From: Rhodobacteraceae bacterium UBA6197
GTDB lineage: Bacteria > Pseudomonadota > Alphaproteobacteria > Rhodobacterales > Rhodobacteraceae
DNA length: 64,000 nucleotides
NCBI GenBank assembly: GCA_002422085.1
Contig: DISZ01000008.1
Span: 109,413 to 173,412, forward strand
Direction of reading: 5' to 3'
In this document: piece after piece, positions 16,495 to 24,986 of the stretch
Numbering within the stretch: position 1 is the first letter of the stretch
Layout of the letters: every line of letters starts with the position of its first letter
Notes under the pieces: model-generated
Told to the model about the DNA's origin: nothing
The model's input: only the letters and a program-made list of their open reading frames with translations
The model's database searches: none
Position numbers and translations under genes: made by a program

Positions 16495-17835
16495 ATGACT
16501 GAGGCGCTTCATATCATTGGCGGTGGCATGGCCGGGTCCGAAGCCGCCTGGCAGGCCGCCGAGGCCGGCGTGCCGGTCGTCTTGCACGAGATGCGCCCCG
16601 CCGTCGGCACCTTTGCGCACCGAACCGGCAATTTTGCGGAAATGGTCTGCTCGAACTCGTTTCGCTCGGATGATGACGAACGCAACGCCGTGGGGCTGTT
16701 GCATTGGGAAATGCGGGCGGCCAAGGGCCTCATCATGGAAATGGCGCAAAGCCACCGCCTGCCCGCCGGTGGCGCGCTGGCCGTGGACCGCGACCCTTTC
16801 GCCCAAGCGGTGACCGATCGGTTGCGCGCGCATCCGCGGATCACGTTCGAGCCGGGCGAAATCACCGAACTGCCGCGCGACGGGCATTGGATCGTCGCCA
16901 CCGGGCCGCTGACCTCGGGCGCGCTGGCGCAGAGCATTCGTGCCGAGACCGGCGCCGAGGCGCTGGCCTTTTTCGACGCGATCGCACCGATCCTCTATGC
17001 CGATAGCGTCGATATGTCGGTCGCCTGGATGCAATCGCGCTATGACAAGGGCGAAACCTTCGAAGAACAAACGGCCTATATGAACTGCCCGATGGACAAG
17101 GCGCAGTATGAGGCCTTCATCGACGCCTTGCTGGCCGCCGAGAAAACCGATTTCCACGAAGGCGAAACCGCCGGCTATTTTGACGGCTGCCTGCCGATCG
17201 AGGTGATGGCCGAGCGCGGCCGCGAAACGCTGCGTTTTGGCCCGATGAAGCCGGTGGGCCTGACCAATCCGCATGCTCCCGAGGTCAAGGCCCATGCGGT
17301 GGTGCAACTGCGCCGCGACAATGCCCTAGGCACGCTCTACAATATGGTCGGCTTTCAGACCAAGATGAAGTATGGCGCACAAACCGCTGTATTCAAAATG
17401 ATTCCAGGATTGCATGATGCCTCGTTCGCGCGTCTGGGCGGGATACACCGCAACACCTTCATCAACTCGCCGACCCTGCTGGACGCCCGGATGCGGCTCA
17501 GATCGCGGCCCTCCATTCGCTTTGCCGGGCAAATCACGGGCGTCGAAGGCTATGTCGAAAGCGCCGCGATGGGGCTTTTGGCCGGACGCATGGCCGCCGC
17601 CGAGATCCTCGGGCGCGACCTGCCGCCGCCGGGGCCGGAAACGGCGATGGGCAGCCTGATCCATCACATCACCGGCGGCGCCGTGGCCAAGACCTTCCAG
17701 CCGATGAACGTCAACTTCGGCCTGTTCCCGCCGATCGAGGCCAAGGGTGGCCGCCGGGGCCGCAAGGACCGTTACAAGGCCTATACTGATCGCGCCAAAG
17801 AGGCTTTTTTACAATGGCTTACGGATCAAAGCTAA
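16495..17835 (+). CDS. trmFO: tRNA (uracil-54 C5)-methyltransferase TrmFO, folate/FAD dependent
   Basis: A 446-residue enzyme that makes ribothymidine 54 in tRNA with methylenetetrahydrofolate and FAD. The FAD-binding motif IIGGGMAGSEAAWQ is at the N-terminus, followed by EMRP and CSNSFRSDD. Length is normal. Its 3' end overlaps gluQRS by 22 bp, so two tRNA-modification genes form one unit. A C-rich run precedes the start and no strong ribosome site is seen. Confidence 0.93.
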   Translation: MTEALHIIGGGMAGSEAAWQAAEAGVPVVLHEMRPAVGTFAHRTGNFAEMVCSNSFRSDDDERNAVGLLHWEMRAAKGLIMEMAQSHRLPAGGALAVDRDPFAQAVTDRLRAHPRITFEPGEITELPRDGHWIVATGPLTSGALAQSIRAETGAEALAFFDAIAPILYADSVDMSVAWMQSRYDKGETFEEQTAYMNCPMDKAQYEAFIDALLAAEKTDFHEGETAGYFDGCLPIEVMAERGRETLRFGPMKPVGLTNPHAPEVKAHAVVQLRRDNALGTLYNMVGFQTKMKYGAQTAVFKMIPGLHDASFARLGGIHRNTFINSPTLLDARMRLRSRPSIRFAGQITGVEGYVESAAMGLLAGRMAAAEILGRDLPPPGPETAMGSLIHHITGGAVAKTFQPMNVNFGLFPPIEAKGGRRGRKDRYKAYTDRAKEAFLQWLTDQS

Positions 17836-18668
17836 GACGAACACGATTCGCGCCATCGCCCAGTGGCCTGCTGCATCTGGGCCATGCCTACGCCGCATTC
17901 ATCGCCCATGACCGCGCCACAGCCGGCGAATTTCTGCTGCGCATCGAAGACATCGACCAGACTCGCTGTCGCCCCGAGCACGAGCGCGCGCTGAAAGAGG
18001 ATCTGGCCTGGCTGGGCCTCGACTGGCAGCACCCGGTCTGGCGCCAGTCCGCGCGCCTTCCCATCTACACTTCGGCCATCAAACAACTGATATCTCTCAA
18101 TCTTTGCTATCCATGCCAGTGCACGCGCGGGGATATCCGCGCCAGCCTGTCAGCCCCACAAGAAGGCGTCCACGGCCCCGACGGACTGATCTATCCCGGC
18201 ACCTGCCGCAATCGCCCGATGTCCGACGCGGGCCCGAAAGATGCGATACGGCTTGACCTCGCCCGGGCCTTCGCCCACCTCGGCCGGCGCGATCTGCGCT
18301 TTGACGACAGCTCGGATCGCCACGCCGGCACCCACAGAATTTCTGAGGATTGGCTTCTAACCAATTGTGGAGACATTGTTTTATCGCGCCGCGATCTGGG
18401 CACCTCCTACCATCTTGCGGTGACGGTCGATGACGCCGCGCAAGCCATCACCGAGGTTACACGTGGCGAAGACCTGTTCGAGGCAACCTATGTGCATGTC
18501 CTGCTTCAGGCCCTGCTGGCCCTGCCGACCCCGACCTACCACCATCACGCCCTGATCCGCGACGCCACCGGCAAGCGCCTTGCCAAACGCGACGATGCAC
18601 GGTCGCTGCGTGCCTATCGGGCCGGCGGGGCGACACCACAAGACATCCGCCGGATGGTCGGTCTCTAG
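17814..18668 (+). CDS. gluQRS: Glutamyl-Q tRNA(Asp) synthetase
   Basis: A 284-residue truncated glutamyl-tRNA synthetase paralogue that attaches glutamate to queuosine 34 of tRNA-Asp. It has the class I HIGH-like motif (SGLLHLGHA), zinc-type cysteines (CYPCQCTR... TCR), a KRLAKRDDA signature in place of KMSKS, and lacks the anticodon-binding domain. It starts within trmFO. A dispersed repeat follows the stop. Confidence 0.92.
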   Translation: MAYGSKLRRTRFAPSPSGLLHLGHAYAAFIAHDRATAGEFLLRIEDIDQTRCRPEHERALKEDLAWLGLDWQHPVWRQSARLPIYTSAIKQLISLNLCYPCQCTRGDIRASLSAPQEGVHGPDGLIYPGTCRNRPMSDAGPKDAIRLDLARAFAHLGRRDLRFDDSSDRHAGTHRISEDWLLTNCGDIVLSRRDLGTSYHLAVTVDDAAQAITEVTRGEDLFEATYVHVLLQALLALPTPTYHHHALIRDATGKRLAKRDDARSLRAYRAGGATPQDIRRMVGL

Positions 18669-18700
18669 CTTCTGTTTGGCAAAATACTCCCGCCGGAGGC
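18669..18700 (+). repeat. Half copy of the dispersed CTTCTGTTTGGC...CCGCCGGAGGC repeat
   Basis: This 32-bp segment matches one arm of the palindrome at 26531-26612 (TTTGGC, AAATACTCCCGCCGGAGGC) but has no second arm. It fills the gap between the convergent gluQRS and hisI genes. Confidence 0.7.
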
Positions 18701-18711
18701 GCAGTGTCGGG

Positions 18712-19071
18712 CTAGCGCATCGGTGTCAGGATCTCGACCTCGTTGCCACCGCGCACGGCCGTGTAAAAACACGACCGCCGGTTGGTGTGACACGCCGGCC
18801 CCTCTTGCGTCACCCGCACCAAAAGGCAGTCGCGGTCACAGTCCACGCGCAGCTCGACCAGATGCTGCACATGCCCCGAGGTTTCGCCCTTCACCCAGAA
18901 CGCCGCCCGCGAGCGCGACCAATAGGTCACCCGCCCGGTCTTCAGCGTCCGCGCCACGGCCTCGGCATTCATCCACGCCAGCATCAACACCTCGTTTGAG
19001 GCATCGTCCTGCGCGATCACCGGAATGAGGCCCTTGTCGTCAAACGTCAGCAAAGCGGGGTCAAAACTCAT
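18712..19071 (-). CDS. hisI: Phosphoribosyl-AMP cyclohydrolase
   Basis: Third step of histidine synthesis. The 119-residue stand-alone HisI domain has VLMLAWMN, TGRVTYWSRSR, the metal-binding DCDRDCLLV and the Cys pair in GPACHTNRRSCFY. There is no HisE fusion, as is common in alphaproteobacteria. The ATG at 19071 has AGGT at five bases; another ATG five codons upstream is less well placed. It lies alone, not with other his genes. Confidence 0.93.
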   Translation of the reverse strand: MSFDPALLTFDDKGLIPVIAQDDASNEVLMLAWMNAEAVARTLKTGRVTYWSRSRAAFWVKGETSGHVQHLVELRVDCDRDCLLVRVTQEGPACHTNRRSCFYTAVRGGNEVEILTPMR

Positions 19072-19134
19072 CGCGCACCTGTTCATAGCGGTTCTGTCAC
19101 GCTATCTACTGCGCATCGACACGAGTGGAAACCC

Positions 19135-19563
19135 ATGAGCGACAGCGATCTTATCAAGCTTTATTCGCAACGCATTCTGGCGTTGACAACCGATATTGCG
19201 CATCTGGGCCGCTTGCCCGACCCCAAGGCCAGCGCAACGCGACGCGCGCCTCTTTGTGGGTCGACCGTCACCGTCGATCTGCGTGTCATAAACGGCACGG
19301 TCACCGATTTCGCACAAGAGGTGCAGGCCTGTGCGCTGGGTCAGGCCTCGGCGGCGCTGCTGGGGGCGGTGGTGATCGGGCGCAACCGGGCCGAGCTGGC
19401 CAAGGCGCGCGACCAGCTTGAGGCAATGCTGAAGACCGACGCCGCGCCCCCCGATGCCCCGTTCGAGGGCTATGAGGTGCTGATCGCGGCCCGCGACTAC
19501 CCCAACCGCCACGCCTCGATCCTGCTGCCGCTCGACGCCACGCTAGACGCCCTTGCCCGCTAA
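19135..19563 (+). CDS. IscU/NifU-like iron-sulfur scaffold family protein, two cysteines only
   Basis: A 142-residue protein with the IscU/SufU fold signature: Cys41 in APLCGSTVTV and Cys66 in VQACALGQASAALLGA. IscU and SufU have a third cysteine near the C-terminus; here the matching region reads AARDYPNRHAS without one. It may still hold a cluster with other ligands or be a diverged accessory. Divergent from hisI, and the stop codon abuts a terminator serving the opposite strand. Confidence 0.82.
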   Translation: MSDSDLIKLYSQRILALTTDIAHLGRLPDPKASATRRAPLCGSTVTVDLRVINGTVTDFAQEVQACALGQASAALLGAVVIGRNRAELAKARDQLEAMLKTDAAPPDAPFEGYEVLIAARDYPNRHASILLPLDATLDALAR

Positions 19564-19597
19564 AAAAACCGCCGCACTTGCAGGTGCAAGGCGGCGG
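19562..19597 (-). terminator. Intrinsic terminator for the minus-strand small gene
   Basis: On the minus strand the stem GCGGCGG/CCGCCGC plus GCAAG/CTTGC (one bulged base) is followed by seven T residues at 19568-19562. This is a textbook rho-independent terminator; it overlaps the stop codon of the plus-strand gene and lies about 100 bp beyond the small gene's stop. Confidence 0.85.
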
Positions 19598-19698
19598 AAG
19601 GCAGCGCTTTCGGGGCCCGGACGGGCGCCCGTGGGGACAGGCAGGCCGCAAGCCTTGGGCAGGTGCGACCGGAAAGCGCGAGGCAAAACCCCCGGGGC

Positions 19699-19818
19699 TC
19701 AAAGACCCGGAAAATAGAGGCTGGCGATCAACAAGACGACCAACAAAGCCGCGCCAAGCGCATCCTGAAGCAACGTATCAGAGCTACGCGACAGAACTGA
19801 TTTGATCTCGGCTGGCAT
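19699..19818 (-). CDS. 39-residue single-pass membrane protein, probable LexA/SOS target
   Basis: A short gene below usual annotation limits. It begins MPAEIKSVLSRSSDTLLQDA and continues with a hydrophobic stretch (GAALLVVLLIASLYF) that would cross the inner membrane once, ending PGL. A good Shine-Dalgarno (AAAGGA) lies nine bases before the ATG. Upstream are one perfect and one near-perfect alphaproteobacterial LexA box (19880-19894, 19842-19856); downstream is an intrinsic terminator. It follows recG on the same strand. In design it recalls SidA, the 29-residue SOS division inhibitor of Caulobacter, but I see no clear sequence match; function is inferred only from context. Confidence 0.75.
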   Translation of the reverse strand: MPAEIKSVLSRSSDTLLQDALGAALLVVLLIASLYFPGL

Positions 19819-19841
19819 GATGTCATCCTTTCAACTCAACT

Positions 19842-19856
19842 GTTGCTACTTTGTTC
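19842..19856 (+). promoter_or_regulatory. Near-consensus second LexA box
   Basis: GTTG-CTACTTT-GTTC differs by one base from the alphaproteobacterial GTTC-N7-GTTC consensus. It lies 23 bp before the start codon of the 39-residue gene, within its leader. Confidence 0.5.
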
Positions 19857-19879
19857 TCATTTTTTTCATCCCGTGTAAA

Positions 19880-19894
19880 GAACTTTTTAAGAAC
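19880..19894 (-). promoter_or_regulatory. LexA box (GTTC-N7-GTTC on the minus strand)
   Basis: The plus strand reads GAAC-TTTTTAA-GAAC, which is an exact match to the direct-repeat LexA operator of alphaproteobacteria on the minus strand. A further GAAC is at 19901. It lies 62 bp upstream of the 39-residue gene and just beyond the recG stop. Confidence 0.75.
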
Positions 19895-19910
19895 ATGCGC
19901 GAACATAGCG

Positions 19911-22001
19911 CTAACCGACAGAAATCAACCTGATCGCGCGATCCTGTTCCATCAGCCACAGCAACACCCGAACGGCCTGCCCACGCGGCCCCGCCAGCCC
20001 CGGATCGGCGGCCAAAAGCGCGCGCGCATCGGTTTGCGCCACCGCCATCAGCCCGGCCTGACGCTCCAGATCCGCGATCCGGAACCGGGGCAAACCCGAT
20101 TGCGCGGTGCCGATCACGTCGCCCGCCCCGCGCATCGCCAGATCCTCCTCGGCGATCACGAACCCGTCCTCGGTCTGACGCAAGATCTGCAAGCGCCGCT
20201 CGCCAGACTCGGAAAGGGGGGCTTGATAGAGCAACAGGCAGGTTGAACTGGCCGCGCCGCGCCCGACCCGACCGCGCAGCTGATGCAGTTGCGCCAGCCC
20301 GAAGATCTCGGCCCGCTCGATCACCATGATCGAGGCGTTGGGCACATTCACCCCGACCTCGATCACCGTGGTCGCCACCAGCACCCGGGTGCGCCCGGCC
20401 ACGAAAGCCGCCATCGCGGCGTCTTTTTCGGCATTGGGCATCTGGCCATGGACCAGCCCCACGACCTCTTCGCCCAAAGCGGCGCGCAGCGTGCGAAAGC
20501 GGTCCTCGGCCGAGGTCAGGTCTACCAGTTCACTCTCCTCGACCAGCGGACAGACCCAATAGGCCTGCCGCCCCTCCGCCACCGCCTGACGCAGATGCGC
20601 CACCACCTCGTCGATCCGCCCGGTCGAGATCAGCGCGGTTTTCACCGGCAACCGTCCGGGCGGTTTCTCATCCAGAATGCTCACATCCATATCGCCGTAT
20701 TGCGCCAGGCTGAGCGAGCGCGGAATCGGCGTGGCGGTCATCACCAGCACATCCGCCGCCTGCCCCTTGGCGCCCAGCTCCATCCGCTGCGCCACCCCAA
20801 AGCGGTGCTGTTCATCCACGACCGCCAGCCGCAGGTCGGCGAAATGCACGTCCTTTTGAAACACCGCATGGGTGCCAACCAGCACCTTGATGCGCCCCTC
20901 GGCCAGCGCGGCCAGCTTTGAGTCGCGTTCAGCCCCCTTGTCGCGCCCGGTCAACAGCACAAGCGCAACCCCCGCCGCTTCGGCCAGCGGGCGCAGGCTC
21001 TCAAGGTGCTGACGCGCCAGAATCTCGGTGGGGGCCATCATCACGCCCTGCCCGCCCGCCTCGACCGCCGCCAAAAGCGCCATGAACGCCACCAGCGTCT
21101 TGCCCGAACCGACATCCCCCTGAAGCAACCGGTTCATCCGCTTTTCGCTGGCCATATCGGCGGTGATTTCGTCGATCGCGCGGGTCTGCGCCGCCGTCGC
21201 GGCATAGGGCAACGAGGCCAGAACCCGCGCTTGCAAGACCCCCGTGCCAGCCGTCACCCGCCCCTTGCCGCGTTTGAGCTGCACCCGCGCCAGCGCCAGC
21301 GTGACCTGATGGGCGAACAACTCGTCATAGGCCAGACGGGCGCGGGCCGGGTCGGTGGCGGCAAGGGCGCCAAAGCCGCCCGGATGATGCGCGGCCGCAA
21401 GCGCGGCTTGCCAGTCATCCCACCCCTCGCGGGCCTTCAGCGCCAGATCTATCCATTCGGCAAGATCGGGCGCGCGGCCTAGCGCACCGGCGACGGCCTT
21501 GGCAACCACGCGCTGCGTCAGCCCGGCGCTGAGCGGATAGACCGGCTCGAACTGCGGCAGGTCGGCGGCCTCATCGACGCGCAAGATATGATCGGGATGC
21601 ACCATCTGCGCGACCCCGTCGAAAATCTCGATCTTGCCGGACAGGATCCGCCGCTGCCCTGTAGGCAATTGTTTTTCCAGCCAATCGCCGCGTGCATGAA
21701 AGAACACGACCTGAAAATCGGTGGCCGCATCGCGCACCATCACCCGCGCCGGCCCGCCCTTGCGGCGCGCGGGAACATGGCCGCCGATCTCGACCTCGAC
21801 CGTCACCGTCGCGGGCGGCACAACCTCCTGGATCGAGGCCACGACCCGCCGGTCGATCCCGGAATAGGGCAGCGTGAACAACAGATCGCGCGGCCTCTCG
21901 ACGCCGATCTGTGCAAAGGCACGGGCCGATTTTTCGCCAACACCGGGCAGCGTTTCCAGCGAGGCAAACAGCGGAAACAGGGCTGGCGGGCGCCCGGTCA
22001 T
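19911..22001 (-). CDS. recG: ATP-dependent DNA helicase RecG
   Basis: A 696-residue branch-migration helicase for stalled forks and Holliday junctions. It has an N-terminal wedge/OB region (TLPGVGEKSARAF, DLLFTLPYSGIDRR), Walker A GDVGSGKT, DEQH box, TATPIPRSL and QLRGRVGRG motifs. Its start overlaps the ligA stop (ATGA). The LexA-type box starts right after its stop codon, so it serves the next gene rather than recG. Confidence 0.96.
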   Translation of the reverse strand: MTGRPPALFPLFASLETLPGVGEKSARAFAQIGVERPRDLLFTLPYSGIDRRVVASIQEVVPPATVTVEVEIGGHVPARRKGGPARVMVRDAATDFQVVFFHARGDWLEKQLPTGQRRILSGKIEIFDGVAQMVHPDHILRVDEAADLPQFEPVYPLSAGLTQRVVAKAVAGALGRAPDLAEWIDLALKAREGWDDWQAALAAAHHPGGFGALAATDPARARLAYDELFAHQVTLALARVQLKRGKGRVTAGTGVLQARVLASLPYAATAAQTRAIDEITADMASEKRMNRLLQGDVGSGKTLVAFMALLAAVEAGGQGVMMAPTEILARQHLESLRPLAEAAGVALVLLTGRDKGAERDSKLAALAEGRIKVLVGTHAVFQKDVHFADLRLAVVDEQHRFGVAQRMELGAKGQAADVLVMTATPIPRSLSLAQYGDMDVSILDEKPPGRLPVKTALISTGRIDEVVAHLRQAVAEGRQAYWVCPLVEESELVDLTSAEDRFRTLRAALGEEVVGLVHGQMPNAEKDAAMAAFVAGRTRVLVATTVIEVGVNVPNASIMVIERAEIFGLAQLHQLRGRVGRGAASSTCLLLYQAPLSESGERRLQILRQTEDGFVIAEEDLAMRGAGDVIGTAQSGLPRFRIADLERQAGLMAVAQTDARALLAADPGLAGPRGQAVRVLLWLMEQDRAIRLISVG

Positions 22002-24118
22002 GCGGTGCCTGCCAGTGCCAGCCAGGCGTCTTCGTCGATCACCCGAACGCCCAGATCGGCGGCCTTTTTCGCCTTGGAACCAGCCCCCGGCCCCGCCACC
22101 AGAATATCGGTCTTGGCCGAAACCGAACCGGCGACCTTGGCCCCCAAGGTCTCGGCGCGGGCCTTGGCTTCGGCGCGGGTCATCCGTTCCAACGTGCCGG
22201 TGAAGACGATGGTCAGCCCGGCCACGGCACTGTCAAGCGGTGCGCGCGGCTGCGCATCTTGCGGCGTGACGTGCTCCAGCAGGTTCGCCACGGCCTTGGC
22301 GTCGCTGGAATGGGTCAGCGAGGTGACCAGCGAAGCCGCCGTCGTCGTCCCCATCCCGTCAATGGCCAGAAGTTCGTCCCAAGCGGGGCCGGACATCGGG
22401 GCGGCGTCCCGGACGGTATTCGCCAACTGCGTCCAGCTTCCGAAATGTGCCGCCAGCAGCGCGGCCGTGCTATCGCCGACATGCCGTATGCCAAGCGCGA
22501 AAATGAACCTCGCCAAGCCGATGTGGCGTTTTTCGTCGATCGCCTTGAACAGGTTTTCGGCGGATTTTTCGCCCCAACCCTCGCGGTTTTTCAACTGTTG
22601 CAAGCCCGACCCGAAGCGGGCGCGCAGGGTAAAGATATCGGCCGGTTGCCGGATCCAGCCATCTGCGAAAAACGACTCGACCTGCTTGGCGCCGAGGCCC
22701 TCGATGTCAAAGGCGCCGCGGCTGACAAAATGCTTCAGCTTTTCCACCGCCTGCGCCGGGCAGATCAACCCGCCCGTGCAGCGGCGCACCGAATCCCCCG
22801 CCTCGCGGATCGCCTGCGACCCGCACTCTGGACATATCTCTGGAAATACATATGGTTGCGATCCGTCCTTGCGGCGACTCACGTCAACATCGGCAATCTT
22901 TGGAATCACATCCCCGGCGCGGTAGACCTGCACCCAATCGCCCTCGCGAATATCGCGGCCCTCGCGGATCGGCTGCCCCTTGGAATCGCGGCCCGCGATA
23001 TAGTCTTCGTTGTGCAATGTCGCATTCGAGACCACGACCCCTCCCACGGTCACCGGCGACAAACGCGCAACCGGGCTCAGCGATCCGGTGCGGCCAACCT
23101 GAATCTCGATTTTTTCAAGCCGGGTCCAGGCCAATTCAGCGGAAAACTTGTGCGCGATCGCCCAGCGGGGCGTGGACGAGCGAAACCCCAGCCGACGCTG
23201 CAGCGCAAGGTCGTTGACCTTGTAGACCACACCGTCGATGTCATAGCCAAGCACCGCGCGCTGCGCCTCAATCAGGCGATAGTGCTGGATCATCGCCTCG
23301 GGCCCGTCGCAGAGTCGGGTCAGCGGGTTTGTCTTGAAACCAAGAGTTTTCAACCTGTTGATCGTACCCATCTGGGTGTCGGACAGGGGGGCCGACAGCG
23401 CGCCCCAAGCGTAGGCAAAAAATCGAAGGGGCCGTGCGGCGGTGATCCCCGCATCCAGTTGCCGCAAGGAGCCCGCCGCCGCGTTGCGGGGGTTGGCAAA
23501 GGTTTTCTCGCCATGGTCGGCTTGACGCAGGTTCAGCGCTTCAAAGTCCGCATGGCTCATGTAGACTTCACCGCGCACCTCCAAAAGCGCGGGCGCATCC
23601 GCCAGAAGCTGCGGAATATCGGCAATGGTGCGCGCGTTCCGGGTAACGTTCTCCCCCACCTCGCCATCGCCACGCGTCGCCGCCTGAACCAGAACCCCGG
23701 ATTCGTAGCGCAGCGACAAGGACAGACCGTCTATCTTCGGCTCGGCGGTATAGGTCAGCCTGGTTGCATCGCCGATACCCAGATAGGACTTCACGCGCGC
23801 ATCAAAATCAATGACATCGGCCGGATCGAACGCGTTTTCAAGACTGAGCATCCGCACCGCATGGGTGACCTTGTCAAACCCCTCAGCCACCGCCGCCCCG
23901 ACCTTTCCAATCGGGCTGTCGGCGCCCCGCAAGCTTGGAAACCGCGCTTCGATCGCGATCAGACGGCGTTTGAGCGCATCATACTCGGCATCCGAGATCT
24001 CGGGCTCGTCGCGCGTGTGATAGGCGCTGTTGGCCGCGTTCACGGCGGCGGCCAGCCGCGCGGCCTCGGCCTTGGCCTCGGCTTCGGTCAATGACTCGAC
24101 CTCAGTGGAATTGTCCAT
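21998..24118 (-). CDS. ligA: NAD-dependent DNA ligase
   Basis: A 706-residue LigA. The adenylation motif AEPKIDGLSLSLRY contains the catalytic Lys; N-terminal YHTRDEPEISDAEYD is the NMN-binding Ia domain. A four-Cys zinc finger (CPECGS... RRCTGGLICPAQ), helix-hairpin-helix repeats and a C-terminal BRCT domain (LTIVFTGTLERMTRAEAK) follow. Translationally coupled to recG. Confidence 0.96.
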   Translation of the reverse strand: MDNSTEVESLTEAEAKAEAARLAAAVNAANSAYHTRDEPEISDAEYDALKRRLIAIEARFPSLRGADSPIGKVGAAVAEGFDKVTHAVRMLSLENAFDPADVIDFDARVKSYLGIGDATRLTYTAEPKIDGLSLSLRYESGVLVQAATRGDGEVGENVTRNARTIADIPQLLADAPALLEVRGEVYMSHADFEALNLRQADHGEKTFANPRNAAAGSLRQLDAGITAARPLRFFAYAWGALSAPLSDTQMGTINRLKTLGFKTNPLTRLCDGPEAMIQHYRLIEAQRAVLGYDIDGVVYKVNDLALQRRLGFRSSTPRWAIAHKFSAELAWTRLEKIEIQVGRTGSLSPVARLSPVTVGGVVVSNATLHNEDYIAGRDSKGQPIREGRDIREGDWVQVYRAGDVIPKIADVDVSRRKDGSQPYVFPEICPECGSQAIREAGDSVRRCTGGLICPAQAVEKLKHFVSRGAFDIEGLGAKQVESFFADGWIRQPADIFTLRARFGSGLQQLKNREGWGEKSAENLFKAIDEKRHIGLARFIFALGIRHVGDSTAALLAAHFGSWTQLANTVRDAAPMSGPAWDELLAIDGMGTTTAASLVTSLTHSSDAKAVANLLEHVTPQDAQPRAPLDSAVAGLTIVFTGTLERMTRAEAKARAETLGAKVAGSVSAKTDILVAGPGAGSKAKKAADLGVRVIDEDAWLALAGTA

Positions 24119-24178
24119 GACCCGCCCCCCGTTTGCTTCCCAAAGTGATAGGGTCAGAGGCAGGGGGCGTCCAGAGGG

Positions 24179-24892
24179 TCAGGCGCCGATGGCAATTCGG
24201 CGTTCAATCTCGGCGGGGGTCGGGTCGCGCAGGACATAACCGCGGCCCCAGACAGTTTCGATATAGTTTTCGCCGCCGGTCACCTCGGCCAGTTTCTTGC
24301 GCAGCTTGCAGATGAACACGTCGATGATCTTCAGCTCCGGCTCATCCATTCCTCCGTAAAGGTGATTGAGGAACATTTCCTTGGTCAACGTCGTTCCCTT
24401 GCGCAGGCTCAACAGCTCGAGCATCTGGTATTCCTTGCCGGTCAGATGAACGGCCTTGCCGTCCACGTCGACCGTCTTGGCATCCAGATTGACCGACACC
24501 TTGCCCGTCTGGATCACCGATTGGGCATGGCCTTTCGAGCGGCGAATGATCGCATGAATCCGCGCCACCAATTCCTCGCGATGAAACGGCTTGGTCATAT
24601 AATCGTCGGCCCCGAAACCAAAACCCTTGATCTTGTTTTCCGTATCGTCCGCGCCCGACAGGATCAGGATCGGCGTATCTATTCGTGCCAAACGCAATTG
24701 GCGCAACACCTCGTGCCCGTTCATGTCAGGCAAATTCAGATCCAGAAGGATCAAGTCGTAATCATAGAGCTTGGCAAGGTCGATGCCTTCTTCGCCCAGG
24801 TCCGTGCAATACACGTTAAGGTTCGCGTGTGTCAGCATCAGTTCGATGCTGCGCGACGTCGTGGGATCGTCCTCCACCAACAAAATCCGCAT
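24179..24892 (-). CDS. ctrA: Cell-cycle/motility response regulator CtrA
   Basis: A 237-residue OmpR-type regulator: receiver with Asp8-Asp9 and phospho-acceptor Asp51 (LILLDLNLPDMNG), then a winged helix with the CtrA-typical VHLTGKEYQMLELLSLRKGTT and ENYIETVWGRGYVLRDP. In Rhodobacterales CtrA is usually not essential and drives flagellar, chemotaxis and gene-transfer-agent genes. The tail ends Ile-Gly-Ala rather than the Ala-Ala degron described in Caulobacter. A CtrA-like site lies 53 bp upstream, suggesting autoregulation. sciP is immediately upstream. Confidence 0.95.
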   Translation of the reverse strand: MRILLVEDDPTTSRSIELMLTHANLNVYCTDLGEEGIDLAKLYDYDLILLDLNLPDMNGHEVLRQLRLARIDTPILILSGADDTENKIKGFGFGADDYMTKPFHREELVARIHAIIRRSKGHAQSVIQTGKVSVNLDAKTVDVDGKAVHLTGKEYQMLELLSLRKGTTLTKEMFLNHLYGGMDEPELKIIDVFICKLRKKLAEVTGGENYIETVWGRGYVLRDPTPAEIERRIAIGA

Positions 24893-24944
24893 GCTCAGTT
24901 CTCCGCGTTAATCCCTCGATCACCAACACATTTGCCTGAAATGG

Positions 24945-24959
24945 TTAACTACCCGTTAC
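24945..24959. promoter_or_regulatory. CtrA-like box upstream of ctrA
   Basis: TTAA-CTACCCG-TTAC matches the CtrA consensus TTAA-N7-TTAA except for the last base. It sits between sciP and ctrA, 53-67 bp before the ctrA start, where an autoregulatory site would be expected. Confidence 0.6.
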
Positions 24960-24986
24960 TGTCGCATCGTTTGACGTATTTACAAC

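Noticed and set aside
19605..19697. Possible SRP RNA or other known small RNA.
   Set aside because: The region is structured but lacks the conserved SRP loop sequence; kept only as an unidentified structured region.
19578..19805. A 75-codon plus-strand frame opposite the small LexA-linked gene.
   Set aside because: Arg/Pro/Gly-rich product without motif; the minus-strand gene has a ribosome site, membrane helix and terminator.
21911..24094. A 727-codon frame antisense to ligA.
   Set aside because: Same shadow effect; LigA motifs on the other strand are unmistakable.
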